From DATJGR01 sp032124855 (GTDB taxonomy: Bacteria > Pseudomonadota > Gammaproteobacteria > Pseudomonadales > Azotimanducaceae), in contig JAQBCT010000080.1 of the NCBI GenBank assembly GCA_032124855.1, positions 1 to 33,954 on the forward strand: a stretch of 33,954 nt of DNA. Reading direction: 5' to 3'. Shown one piece after another: positions 7,520 to 15,165 of this stretch (positions are counted from its first letter, which is position 1; every line of letters begins with the position of its first letter). The notes beneath the pieces are model-generated. The model made no database searches. It was not told where the DNA came from and saw nothing but the letters and a program-made list of their open reading frames with translations. Both the position numbers and the translations under genes were made by a program.

Positions 7520-9292
7520 ATGGACGACTGGCACGGCGCTTTCACGGTCGCCCTCGTTGCAGGCTCGGTATTGCTCATGACGCTCACGCGCCTCACGCCG
7601 GACCTGGTCATGATGGGCGCGTTGGCGCTGTTGATGGTGCTGGGCGTCCTCACACCCGACCAGGCGCTGTCGGGTTTCAGCAACAGCGGACTCATCACCG
7701 TGGCCGCCATGTTCATCATCGCGGCGGGGCTTCGTGCAACGGGCGCCATCGATATGCTCGTGAATCGATTTCTGGGACGTCCCAGGTCGGTGAGGCGAGC
7801 TACCGTGCGACTGACTGTGCCCGTCAGCCTCGCCAGTGGCGTGTTGAACAACACTCCGGTGGTAGCAACACTGATCCCCGCGGTGACGCGATGGTGTCGC
7901 GAGATCGACATAGCGCCCAGCCAATTGTTGATGCCCTTAAGCTATGCGTCGATTCTCGGCGGCACGCTCACACTGATCGGCACCAGCACCAACCTGGTGG
8001 TGAACGGCAACTACCAGAAGCTGACAGGCGCGGCCGGATTCGGTGTATTCGACATCACCCCGGTCGGCATCCCTCTGGCCATCATCGGCATCGCGTATCT
8101 GGTATTCGTGCTGCCGCGCATCTTGCCCGCGCGCACCGATGCGGAGCAGATATTTGCGTCGCCGCGGCAATTCACCGTCGAGGTCGCAGTGGCCAACGAT
8201 GGGCCCCTGGTCGGCAAGTCCGTGGCCGACGCCGGCCTGCGCGGCCTGCAGCGGATCTACCTCGTGGAGATCGAGCGCCGCGGCGCGATCATCAGCGCGG
8301 TGCCGTCCGAGGAACGCCTGCAAAGCGGCGACCGCCTGGTATTCGTGGGAGAGACGGGGGCCGTAGTCGATCTGTTGCGCATCAACGGGCTGGTGGCGTC
8401 CGAGGATTCCGAACCGATTCTCTCGCAACAGTTTCCCGAGCGGTTGTTGATCGAAGCGGTGGTATCGCCCACCTGCGAAGGTGTTGGCCAAACGATTCGC
8501 GACAGTCGCTTCCGCGACCGCTACGGCGCCGTGATTCTTGCGGTGGCGCGTGAGGGTCGGCCGCTCGAAGGCAATCTGGGGTCGGTGGAACTGCATGCGG
8601 GCGACCTGTTGCTACTGGAAGCGCGGCCGGCATTCCTGTCGCGGCAACGTGGCATGTCGGACTTCGTCCTGGTCAGTGCACTGGACGATGAACCCACCAA
8701 CCACCGCGGCGCAAAGCGCGCCTGGCTGGTACTGGCCGGCGTGGTATCCAGCGCAACCTTCGGCGTGCTGGATATGGTGACGGCCGCACTGCTGGGCGCC
8801 GGCGCGATGATTGCGCTGGGATGCCTGTCGTTGACGGAAGCGCGGCGCGCGCTCGACTACACGGTGATACTCACCATCGCCGGCAGTTTCGCGGTTGCCG
8901 AAGCCCTGCGACACACCGGGGCCGCCGACTACCTGGCGGGCTATATGTTGCAGCTGGCCGGCGACAATCCGGTGCTCCTGCTGGTGGTCACCTACGCAAC
9001 CGTCATGTTGCTCACGGAACTCATCACCAACAATGCGGCGGCCCTGATCGTGTTGCCCATTGTGCTGGCTTCGGTGGAAGCGCTGGGATTGCGCGCCGAA
9101 CCATTCGTCATCGCGGTAATGATCGGCGCCTCCGCATCGTTTGCCACGCCGCTTGGCTACCAGACGAACCTGATGGTGTACGGCCCGGGCGGCTATCGCT
9201 TCAACGATTTTCTGCGCGCCGGGATTCCGCTGAATCTGATCGCCGGCGTTACGACTGTTAGTAGTATTCTCTGGTTCTGGCCGCTGCAGTGA
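7520..9292 (+). CDS. SLC13-family permease with two TrkA-C (RCK_C) domains
   Basis: A membrane protein of 590 residues with the layout of the divalent anion/sodium symporter (SLC13/ArsB-like) family. It has an N-terminal bundle of helices with the loop ASGVLNNTPVVATLIP (hairpin, about 105-120) and two soluble TrkA-C domains in the middle (about 195-280 and 300-375). A C-terminal bundle carries the paired motif ELITNNAAALIVLP and the phrase ASFATPLGYQTNLMVYGPGGY. Family members move dicarboxylates, sulfate or related anions; the exact substrate is not readable. I prefer ATG 7520 over the in-frame GTG at 7481, because neither has a strong ribosome binding site and the extra 13 residues are polar. 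It is divergent from the HAD lipoprotein gene. Confidence 0.88.
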   Translation: MDDWHGAFTVALVAGSVLLMTLTRLTPDLVMMGALALLMVLGVLTPDQALSGFSNSGLITVAAMFIIAAGLRATGAIDMLVNRFLGRPRSVRRATVRLTVPVSLASGVLNNTPVVATLIPAVTRWCREIDIAPSQLLMPLSYASILGGTLTLIGTSTNLVVNGNYQKLTGAAGFGVFDITPVGIPLAIIGIAYLVFVLPRILPARTDAEQIFASPRQFTVEVAVANDGPLVGKSVADAGLRGLQRIYLVEIERRGAIISAVPSEERLQSGDRLVFVGETGAVVDLLRINGLVASEDSEPILSQQFPERLLIEAVVSPTCEGVGQTIRDSRFRDRYGAVILAVAREGRPLEGNLGSVELHAGDLLLLEARPAFLSRQRGMSDFVLVSALDDEPTNHRGAKRAWLVLAGVVSSATFGVLDMVTAALLGAGAMIALGCLSLTEARRALDYTVILTIAGSFAVAEALRHTGAADYLAGYMLQLAGDNPVLLLVVTYATVMLLTELITNNAAALIVLPIVLASVEALGLRAEPFVIAVMIGASASFATPLGYQTNLMVYGPGGYRFNDFLRAGIPLNLIAGVTTVSSILWFWPLQ

Positions 9293-9357
9293 CGCCGCCG
9301 CTGGCGCACTACAAAGCGGGTACAACGCTCCCGCAACCGACGCGTTAGAGTTTCGAT

Positions 9358-9447
9358 ATGACAAAAAAATCCCACGTGCTGCCCGACGACTGACTCGCCA
9401 ACTACGTACGCAATCATGCATTCGATACGCTGGCACCTGCCGAACGC
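9358..9447 (+). other. In-frame upstream extension of the next gene, interrupted by TGA
   Basis: An ATG at 9358 opens a frame reading MTKKSHVLPDD, then TGA at 9391-9393, then LANYVRNHAFDTLAPAER, directly continuous with the ORF starting at 9448. A single TGG-to-TGA change (Trp codon) would restore one gene of about 172 residues. The segment after the stop has protein-like composition, so the true N-terminus probably lies at 9358. This looks like a nonsense mutation or a sequencing or consensus error. Other genes here use TGA as a normal stop, which argues against code reassignment. Confidence 0.5.
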
Positions 9448-9876
9448 ATGCAGTTTCGCATGGCCTGCGGCCGCGGCTCTGATGCGGTTGCCGAGTGGGC
9501 CGATGCCACCTTGCCGAAATACACCAGTGTGTGGAAGCGCCTGAAGAGTGCCGAGCGCCAACGCCGCTATCGTTCGGTCCCCAGCACACGGAAGTGGACC
9601 ACCGACTGGACCGCTGCTGATCGAACGCTGGGAGTTCAGCTAACAACAATTCTGAGGCGCCGGCGCGGCGAGATTGGCGTTGACAGCAAAGCGACTCCCG
9701 CCGAAGTGCTCGCCGCCGCACTCCATCTGCTCGAGGAACATCTCGACGCCGCAGCACCCGTGCTGACCAGTGTATTCGTGGAAGGGCCCGCACATCCGCC
9801 GCGCAGTGCGGAAAGCACTCGTGCCGGTGACGTTACCGTTCGCGCCGCAATGAATCGCTCCAACCTGGACAGCTGA
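9448..9876 (+). CDS. Hypothetical basic protein (possibly broken 5' end)
   Basis: A 142-residue hydrophilic protein rich in Arg, Ala and Thr that I do not recognise. The N-terminal part contains a helical, basic stretch (WKRLKSAERQRRYRS, about 29-43). The middle segment, PAEVLAAALHLLEEHLD (about 84-100), looks like an amphipathic helix. There are no signal peptide, membrane helix or catalytic motifs. The frame is open upstream of the first ATG and joins a better-looking start at 9358 through one TGA codon, so this may be a truncated or disrupted gene. It lies alone between the permease and the convergent NYN gene, with 9 nt separating its end from the latter. Confidence 0.5.
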   Translation: MQFRMACGRGSDAVAEWADATLPKYTSVWKRLKSAERQRRYRSVPSTRKWTTDWTAADRTLGVQLTTILRRRRGEIGVDSKATPAEVLAAALHLLEEHLDAAAPVLTSVFVEGPAHPPRSAESTRAGDVTVRAAMNRSNLDS

Positions 9877-9885
9877 GGGGCGCGT

Positions 9886-10737
9886 TCAATCCGCTTCGGT
9901 GATCCGGCGCACCGTGAAACCGCCCGAACGTTCATCGGCTTCCAGTTCGATCAGTCCACGATTCTGCGCTTCCTCCAACAGATCACTGAACGATGCGAAG
10001 CCGTAATAACGCTCATTGAAGCCTGGTCGGCGGCGGCGCAGCGCCTGTTTGATCATCGATCCCCACAGTCTGTCGCCATGGCCCCGCTCGGCGTTGAGCG
10101 CATCGGCAGTCTCGATGACCAGATCGATCGCCTCCTGAACCGGAGCATCGTCCTTCGGTTGCGCTGGCTCGTCTTTCTTCGCGGCAGTCTTGTCCGCGCC
10201 TGCTTCGCCCGACTTCTTTGCGGGTGCACGGCGACGCCGTTTGCGTTTGGTCGACTCTTCCTGTCGCACGAGATCGTCGTAATAGATGAACTCATCGCAG
10301 TTGCTGATCAACAGATCCGAAGAGGAGTTCTTCACCCCCACACCGATCACGGTCTTGTTGTTTTCGCGCAGCTTGCTCACCAGCGGCGAGAAGTCCGAAT
10401 CTCCGCTGATAATCACAAACGTATCCACGTGTGCTTTTGTGTAGCACAGGTCGAGCGCATCGACGACCATGCGAATGTCCGCTGAGTTTTTTCCCGATTG
10501 GCGCACGTGGGGAATCTCGATGAGCTCGAACGCCGCTTCGTGCATGGGCGCTTTGAATTCCTTGTATCGCTCCCAGTCGCAATACGCCTTCTTCACGACA
10601 ATGCTGCCTTTGAGCAACAGTCGCTCCAGCACATGAGAGATGTTGAACTTCGCGTACTTGGCGTCGCGCACCCCCAGGGCCACATTCTCGAAATCGCAGA
10701 ACAGCGCCAGATTGCGATCGTCGATATCGATTGCCAT
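9886..10737 (-). CDS. NYN (PIN-like) domain protein with C-terminal OST-HTH/LOTUS domain
   Basis: A 283-residue protein of the LabA/DUF88 type. The N-terminal NYN domain (about 8-158) carries the acidic residues expected of PIN-like ribonucleases: Asp15 in FCDFENV, Asp87 and Asp93 in SADIRMVVDAL, and Asp113/Asp115 in SGDSDFSPLV. A basic, low-complexity Lys/Ala linker (about 163-200) leads to an OST-HTH/LOTUS RNA-binding-type domain (about 205-283, with YYGFASFSDLLEEA). The predicted role is a cytoplasmic RNA-binding ribonuclease; the target is unknown. Its ATG shares one nucleotide with the stop of the upstream metallo-beta-lactamase-fold gene (TGATG), so the two are translationally coupled. 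Confidence 0.88.
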   Translation of the reverse strand: MAIDIDDRNLALFCDFENVALGVRDAKYAKFNISHVLERLLLKGSIVVKKAYCDWERYKEFKAPMHEAAFELIEIPHVRQSGKNSADIRMVVDALDLCYTKAHVDTFVIISGDSDFSPLVSKLRENNKTVIGVGVKNSSSDLLISNCDEFIYYDDLVRQEESTKRKRRRRAPAKKSGEAGADKTAAKKDEPAQPKDDAPVQEAIDLVIETADALNAERGHGDRLWGSMIKQALRRRRPGFNERYYGFASFSDLLEEAQNRGLIELEADERSGGFTVRRITEAD

Positions 10738-11693
10738 CAGGGCTGCCTCGACCGTTCCATCACCAGACTGGTGTACGCACGGTCCACGAAGCCGGTTGAG
10801 TCACCCAGCGCCGCATCCCAGGCTGCGGTCGGCGTCGCCGCAACCACATCCGCGAAGCTTGCACCCGAATCCAGCAATTGATTGATGCGGGCGCGCACGG
10901 CCTTGAGCATCGCGATATATGCAACGAGATCGTCATACGTTGCCACGGGCCCGTGCCCTGGTATCACCACGGCACCCGGCTGCAGCTGTGCGACGACGGA
11001 TTCGCAGAACGAAATGACGCCGCTCAGATCGCCACCGTTGTCCACGTCGATGAACGGATAGCCCGCGTTATTGTAAACATCGCCGAGGTGAACCGCGTTG
11101 TGAGTGCGGAAGTAGACCGCCGAATCGCCCGTGGTATGCGCCGGGCCGTAGTGTTCCAGATCGATCTGCTCGCCATTGAAGTGAAACTGCATCGCATCTG
11201 TATAGGTGACAACCGGCAACGCTGCCGCGGCGTAAGGTTTCTGCCGGTACTTGAAAACGACCCCGTTAACGACATGTTCTGCGCGCATCATGTCGCGCGA
11301 ATTCGCCTGCGAAACCAGCCAGGTGCCATTCGGCCCCAGACTCTGGTTGCCATCGGCATGGTCGAAGTGCCAGTGCGTGTTGACGGCGAAGTCGATGTGT
11401 TTGCCGCCGAGCTCGGCAATCGCCGCTTCTATTTTCGGCATCAGTTGCGGAAATTGATCATCGACGATCAGTACACCGTCCTGGCCAATGGAGACGGCGA
11501 TATTTCCGCCAACGCCGAACAGCACATAGAGATCGTCGCCCACCTTTTCGGTCTTGATCTGAGTGGTGGCGAAATCCCAGCCGAATGATTTCATCAACGC
11601 ATCGAGTGTCGACTCTTCCGCAGCGTACGCCGAGCTGGCGAGCATGAAAAAAATGCCGACACAGCTACTGAACAGAACCGATCGTCGCCGCAT
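10737..11693 (-). CDS. Periplasmic metallo-beta-lactamase-fold hydrolase
   Basis: A 318-residue protein with a cleavable signal peptide (MRRRSVLFSS... ending near AYA-AEE, residues 1-25). The MBL zinc motif is THWHFDHADGN with His107, His109, Asp111 and His112. Further metal ligands are probably the His of GPAHTTGD and of GHGPVA. The overall pattern (VLIVDDQFPQL, VNTHWHFDHADGN, GDSAVYF) is that of the SoxH/quinoprotein-relay-like periplasmic MBL group rather than true beta-lactamases. The substrate is unknown. The stop overlaps the start of the NYN gene. The start lies 87 nt from the divergent glutathione transferase gene. Confidence 0.88.
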   Translation of the reverse strand: MRRRSVLFSSCVGIFFMLASSAYAAEESTLDALMKSFGWDFATTQIKTEKVGDDLYVLFGVGGNIAVSIGQDGVLIVDDQFPQLMPKIEAAIAELGGKHIDFAVNTHWHFDHADGNQSLGPNGTWLVSQANSRDMMRAEHVVNGVVFKYRQKPYAAAALPVVTYTDAMQFHFNGEQIDLEHYGPAHTTGDSAVYFRTHNAVHLGDVYNNAGYPFIDVDNGGDLSGVISFCESVVAQLQPGAVVIPGHGPVATYDDLVAYIAMLKAVRARINQLLDSGASFADVVAATPTAAWDAALGDSTGFVDRAYTSLVMERSRQP

Positions 11694-11780
11694 GAGCCAA
11701 TCCTCAATTGATTTGCGTGGCAGTATACTCCGCGCCCGTCGTCGCCACGCCGGCGTTTCTGCACACCCGGTGGATCCGCT

Positions 11781-12434
11781 ATGAACCCAGTACTCGTGAT
11801 CGGCAACAAGAATTACTCGTCATGGTCGCTGCGACCGTGGCTGCTGATGACGGTGAAAGGAATCGAGTTCGATGAAGTGCGCATTCCTCTTTACCAACAA
11901 TCCAGTCGAGCCGCGCTGCTGGCGCGTTCGCCATCAGGAAAAGTGCCGATTCTGCAGGACGGCACCACGGTGGTGTGGGATTCGCTCGCCATTTGCGAGT
12001 ACATCGCCGAGCGCTGGCCCGAGCACGATTGCTGGCCCCATGATGTCGTCGCACGCGCACTCGCCCGCGCCATCAGCGCCGAGATGCACGCGGGCTTCGC
12101 CATTCTGCGAGCCGAATTGCCGATGAATTGCCGCCGCGCACCGGCGCCGGTCGTCGTGGACGACACCGCCGGACTGGCGCAGCAGATTCATCGCATCGAA
12201 GGCATCTGGCGCGGGTGTCCGGGAGGCGCCACACCCGGCGAGTTTCTGTTTCACACCTTCGGCATCGCTGACGCGATGTTCGCACCGGTGGTGTTGCGTC
12301 TGATGCTCTATCAGATCCCGCTCAGCGAACCTGCCCGAACGTACTCGCAAACCGTACTCGCTCTGCCGGCACTGCAGTCGTGGATGGCGGCCGCGCGTGC
12401 AGAGACGCAGATACTGGAGAAGTTCGAGCGATGA
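11781..12434 (+). CDS. Glutathione S-transferase family protein
   Basis: A 217-residue cytosolic glutathione transferase. The N-terminal thioredoxin-fold half has NKNYSSWSLRPW (residues 9-20), where one of the serines is the likely catalytic residue. It also has the glutathione-binding cis-Pro segment SPSGKVPIL followed by WDSLAICEYIAE (the Glu/Ser pair that binds the gamma-glutamyl group). The all-helical C-terminal half includes FGIADAMFAPVVLRL, the usual N-capping-box region. The NYSSWSLRPW opening is typical of a bacterial subgroup annotated only as GST family, whose substrate is unknown. The gene is single and ends 5 nt from the convergent oxygenase gene. Confidence 0.92.
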   Translation: MNPVLVIGNKNYSSWSLRPWLLMTVKGIEFDEVRIPLYQQSSRAALLARSPSGKVPILQDGTTVVWDSLAICEYIAERWPEHDCWPHDVVARALARAISAEMHAGFAILRAELPMNCRRAPAPVVVDDTAGLAQQIHRIEGIWRGCPGGATPGEFLFHTFGIADAMFAPVVLRLMLYQIPLSEPARTYSQTVLALPALQSWMAAARAETQILEKFER

Positions 12435-12439
12435 GTCCC

Positions 12440-13237
12440 TCAGGCGGTGCGTCCATAGCGCTTCAGTTGCAGATGCGGTGAGCTGCGCGTGTCGGGGCGG
12501 GTGTCATAGCCGAACAGTGCGACCAGTCGCGTCGTCGCGCCCGCAATCGGGCTCACCCGGTGCAGCGAATTACGTCCGGCAAAGATCAGCAGCGTGCCGG
12601 GCGTCATCGGCAGCCGCGTGACACCACTCGAGGATCCGTCGAGCACGTCCGAAACCGCCGCATAGTTTTCGCTTTGCGCGTCGCGAATCTTCGGCGCGAC
12701 CTCGAAGTCTCCGCCTGTTTCAGCGTCCCGCAATGCCAGCGAGACGACAAAGTCGGTCTGATCGAAATGCCACTGCAATTCGTCACCCTCGCCCATGACG
12801 GCCAGATTCAGGGCACCCATTGGATCTGCGTAGCGATACAGCGCTTTGCGCTGCAGTACGGCCGCAATGAACGCCATGACGAAGGCGCTTTCATACAACC
12901 GACGAATCGGCGACGCCGGCGGAAACTGATCGTACGCGACCACCCCCACACTGTAGCGACCTCGCATACCGCGCGGATGATCGGCCAGCCAGTGCGGCGC
13001 CGGCTCCTCCAGGTACGCGCTGCCTGTACCGACACTGTTGTAGCGCAGCGATGCGAGTTGGGCGGCATCGGCGACGCAGCTCGCAAGTCCTGTCTGGGAG
13101 AGGAACCCCGGGGCTTCCGCAGCGCCTGTTGTCTGCAACGCCTCACGCAGCCGACGCACCTGCGCCAGCAAGGTAGCCGATGCCGGCTCCGTCACGGGAT
13201 AGCGCACCAGATCGATCAGTCCCGTTTCGTCATTCAT
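12440..13237 (-). CDS. Fe(II)/2-oxoglutarate-dependent oxygenase, BesD/HalD-like fold with HxD triad
   Basis: A 265-residue protein that I read as a non-haem iron, 2-oxoglutarate-dependent enzyme. The metal motif is WHFD, with His157 and Asp159, and the distal ligand is His226 in LHRVSP. Arg237, eleven residues later, would bind 2-oxoglutarate. The sequence around these (ELQWHFDQTDFVVSLALRD, GTLLIFAGRNSLHRV) resembles the family containing the amino-acid halogenase BesD, often labelled ArpA-like. Halogenases have Gly in place of the Asp; here Asp is present, so hydroxylation is expected rather than chlorination. The substrate is unknown; free amino acids are a reasonable guess. The start overlaps the end of the upstream cupin gene by 8 nt, so the two form a coupled pair. 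Confidence 0.75.
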   Translation of the reverse strand: MNDETGLIDLVRYPVTEPASATLLAQVRRLREALQTTGAAEAPGFLSQTGLASCVADAAQLASLRYNSVGTGSAYLEEPAPHWLADHPRGMRGRYSVGVVAYDQFPPASPIRRLYESAFVMAFIAAVLQRKALYRYADPMGALNLAVMGEGDELQWHFDQTDFVVSLALRDAETGGDFEVAPKIRDAQSENYAAVSDVLDGSSSGVTRLPMTPGTLLIFAGRNSLHRVSPIAGATTRLVALFGYDTRPDTRSSPHLQLKRYGRTA

Positions 13238-13835
13238 CGCTCGCCTCGCGCCGATGCGACGTCAGCTTCGCGCCGTGCTGCAGATGATCGTGCCACAGGT
13301 AGGCCGCCAACAAGGGTTGCCTCGCCGTACGCATCGCATGCGGTTGCCCGCTGGCATGCTCGATCAGCGAACCCGGCGGCAGCCGCCGCCATCCTCCGCC
13401 ATGCTGCCACCACTCAGCGGTACCACCCAGCACAACGTAATGCTCGCGGGCGGGGTGGGCGTGCTCGGGATAGAAGGTGTCGGGGCCGAGCAACAACACG
13501 CCCACGGCAACTGCGTCAGTGTGCCAATGTCCGTTGGGGCCCAATAGTTCGCAGTATCCGTACCGGTCCAGAAAAGTAACGTCCGTATAGTTTGCGTTCT
13601 GTCGCCAGCACAACCCATCCTGCAACTCCGCAAGCCGGGTGCAAGCCCCCGCCGTTGCAGGAACCGTCAAGTCCATTGCACCGGATAGATGTCGAACAAC
13701 GGGAACGCAATGGGGTTGCTGCGATGCAACGCGCATCGAGCGCGGATCCGGCAGATCGCGCCAACCACCCAACAAGTGCGCAATGCGTTGCAGCAGGTCG
13801 TACCACGTTTCTGCCGATTCTTTCCCGTGCGTCAA
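13230..13835 (-). CDS. Cupin of the dimethylsulfoniopropionate-lyase-like family
   Basis: A 201-residue single-cupin protein. The C-terminal half contains FYPEHAHPAREHYVVLGG with His125, His127, Glu131 and Tyr133, and a later His166 in SGQPHAMRT. The spacing matches the metal ligands and the catalytic tyrosine of cupin DMSP lyases (DddW/DddQ/DddL group), as does the ending PLLAAYLW. The family also contains many proteins of unknown reaction, so DMSP lyase activity is not established. The only available early start is a TTG at 13835, since an in-frame TAA lies just upstream, and AAGGGG precedes it. The gene is coupled to the oxygenase downstream, suggesting both act on the same metabolite. Confidence 0.75.
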   Translation of the reverse strand: MTHGKESAETWYDLLQRIAHLLGGWRDLPDPRSMRVASQQPHCVPVVRHLSGAMDLTVPATAGACTRLAELQDGLCWRQNANYTDVTFLDRYGYCELLGPNGHWHTDAVAVGVLLLGPDTFYPEHAHPAREHYVVLGGTAEWWQHGGGWRRLPPGSLIEHASGQPHAMRTARQPLLAAYLWHDHLQHGAKLTSHRREASDE

Positions 13836-13850
13836 ATTCGCGTTTGCCCC

Positions 13851-13878
13851 TTAACAAGCACAATCGTTGTGATACCCT
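13851..13878 (+). promoter_or_regulatory. Candidate sigma-70 promoter of the OprI-like lipoprotein gene
   Basis: TTAACA at 13851-13856 matches five of six bases of a -35 box. Sixteen nt later TACCCT (13873-13878) is preceded by TG one base away, giving an extended -10. The lipoprotein start is 42 nt further on. The assignment rests on pattern alone. The same gap must also hold the promoter of the divergent cupin gene. Confidence 0.4.
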
Positions 13879-13920
13879 GTGCGCGCCGTCAACACCCACT
13901 CAACTAAGGACGACGTGAAC

Positions 13921-14193
13921 ATGAAGACGAGATTGCTGATTGTAGCGGCGGTGCTTGCCCTGTCGGGTTGCGCCACCAATGATGCTCTGAAAAAGGATGT
14001 AGCTTCACTGAACACCCGCATTGCGGCAGTAGAGAAGTCGGCTGCCGATGCGATGAGCGCTGCCCGTGACGCACAAAGCCAGGCCGCTCAAGCAGCCGGT
14101 GCGAAGGCGACGGCCGACGCTGCCATGGCTGCCGCACAGGAAGCCAGCGAGCGCGCCAAGCGCATCAGCGAGACCTGCTGCACGCGCAAATAA
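13921..14193 (+). CDS. OprI/Lpp-like alanine-zipper outer-membrane lipoprotein
   Basis: A 90-residue lipoprotein. The signal MKTRLLIVAAVLALSGC ends in a lipobox with Cys17. The rest is a continuous heptad-type helix rich in Ala (repeats of ADAMSAARDAQSQAA style), ending in AQEASERAKRISETCCTRK. Size, alanine-zipper composition and the basic C-terminal Arg-Lys match Pseudomonas OprI and Braun lipoprotein. Proteins of this type trimerise and tie the outer membrane to peptidoglycan, in some cases through the C-terminal Lys. Two adjacent Cys near the end are unusual. I chose ATG 13921 over the upstream in-frame ATG because the signal starts there and AAGGA lies before it. A strong terminator follows. 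Confidence 0.85.
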   Translation: MKTRLLIVAAVLALSGCATNDALKKDVASLNTRIAAVEKSAADAMSAARDAQSQAAQAAGAKATADAAMAAAQEASERAKRISETCCTRK

Positions 14194-14199
14194 GCTTCG

Positions 14200-15165
14200 C
14201 TACAGCGGTTGCACTGAAATTGGCCCGGGCATCCCGATGGATGTCCGGGCCATTTCTTTTGCGCGCTCCCAATCCACGACAACTTCGCGGCCCCTGGTCG
14301 CTTCATTGATCAGCTGGGTCAGCGCATCGAGATCGGTATCGCCTTCCAGGGGCGGATGCGCCTCGAGATACAGCACACCGGCATTCCAGGAGACCTTCAG
14401 CGACGCATCGATGATGCGGACGGTCGTACCCACGGGCGTGTTGTCCGCCAGCGTTTGAATGTCGTCCGGGTAGAGGCGCACACAGCCGTGACTGACGCGC
14501 TGGCCAACCCCGAATGGTTTGTTGGTGCCATGGAGGAAATAGCTGGGCAATGCCAGCTGGATGGCGAGGTGGCCCAAGGGGTTATCCGGGCCGGGTGGCA
14601 CTACATTCGGTAACTCGTCTCCGTCTTCCAGATGTTCGCGTTTGGAGGAGGCGGTGGGGTACCAGCTCGGGTTGATGATCTTCGCCACGACCCGCGTACG
14701 GGTTTGAGGCGTCTGAAATCCCGAGCGGCCAATGCCGATGGGAAAGGTGAACACCGTGCCGGAATTCCTGGGGTAGTAGTACAGCCGATACTCGGGCAGG
14801 TTGATGACGATGCCCTCGCGCGGGCCGTTCGGCAGCAGGTACTGGGTTGGCAGCACCACATGCGCACCCTCCCCCGGAATCCACGGGTCGACATCGGGAT
14901 TGGCGTGGCGCAACTCCTCGAAACCAATGTCGTAGCGCAGCGCCAGCGTCGCGAAGCGATCGTCATAGGTCACCGCCATGCCGACGGGTTCGCCCACCAG
15001 CGAGTCGTTTGCGCCCGGCAGGATATAGCTGGAGGCGAGCACAGCTGCGCCGGCGCCGCCGAACAGGCAGGCAAGCACGCACTGCAACAGAAATCTCGAC
15101 CAATGCTGCCGATCAGATGGACCCGATTGCTCGCACATTGCGCTGAATTTCAAATGCACCTCCAT
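14200..15165 (-). CDS. L,D-transpeptidase (YkuD/ErfK family) with LysM-like N-terminal region
   Basis: A 321-residue cell-wall enzyme. An N-terminal hydrophobic segment (about 24-46) exports or anchors it. A LysM-like peptidoglycan-binding region follows (about 66-106, with TLALRYDIGFEELRHANP). The YkuD catalytic domain (about 117-255) contains HGTNKPFGVG and the active-site motif SHGCVRL with Cys228 and His226. Such enzymes make 3-3 peptidoglycan cross-links or attach Braun-type lipoproteins to the wall. It converges on the OprI-like gene, a possible substrate, though the pairing is only suggestive. The start is uncertain: ATG 15165 is used here. A GGAGG just after it is ideally spaced for a TTG at 15153, and ATG 15138 is a third option. 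Confidence 0.9.
   Translation of the reverse strand: MEVHLKFSAMCEQSGPSDRQHWSRFLLQCVLACLFGGAGAAVLASSYILPGANDSLVGEPVGMAVTYDDRFATLALRYDIGFEELRHANPDVDPWIPGEGAHVVLPTQYLLPNGPREGIVINLPEYRLYYYPRNSGTVFTFPIGIGRSGFQTPQTRTRVVAKIINPSWYPTASSKREHLEDGDELPNVVPPGPDNPLGHLAIQLALPSYFLHGTNKPFGVGQRVSHGCVRLYPDDIQTLADNTPVGTTVRIIDASLKVSWNAGVLYLEAHPPLEGDTDLDALTQLINEATRGREVVVDWERAKEMARTSIGMPGPISVQPL
14221..14260 (+). terminator. Rho-independent terminator inside the 3' end of the convergent gene
   Basis: A stem of 14 pairs joins 14221-14234 to 14239-14252, with a CGAT loop and one G-U pair, followed by TTTCTTTT (14253-14260). It lies 27 nt after the OprI-like lipoprotein stop and so terminates that short, probably abundant transcript. 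The whole hairpin lies within the last codons of the L,D-transpeptidase gene on the opposite strand. Confidence 0.85.

Noticed and set aside
7417..7911. N-terminal extension of the HAD lipoprotein gene to 7911 on the minus strand
   Set aside because: It is antisense to the permease, and the lipoprotein signal begins at the TTG at 7416.
7520..9292. Potassium uptake (Trk) function for the permease because of its TrkA-C domains
   Set aside because: The membrane part is of SLC13 type; TrkA-C domains are common regulatory insertions there.
9391..9393. Selenocysteine at the in-frame TGA, tempting because a selenium-binding-protein gene is in the window
   Set aside because: No clear bacterial SECIS hairpin follows the TGA, the context fits a lost Trp codon, and SBP56 proteins have no link to selenocysteine insertion.
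11694..11780. Promoter with TATACT at 11724-11729 in the MBL/GST divergent gap
   Set aside because: The -10-like sequence is palindromic and fits either strand, but no -35 box lies at the right spacing on either.
12440..13237. Annotating the oxygenase as an amino-acid halogenase
   Set aside because: The metal motif is His-Phe-Asp; Fe/2OG halogenases have Gly in place of the Asp to make room for chloride.
13230..13835. Calling the cupin a DMSP lyase outright
   Set aside because: The metal ligands fit, but the family is broad and the partner gene has no link to DMSP use.
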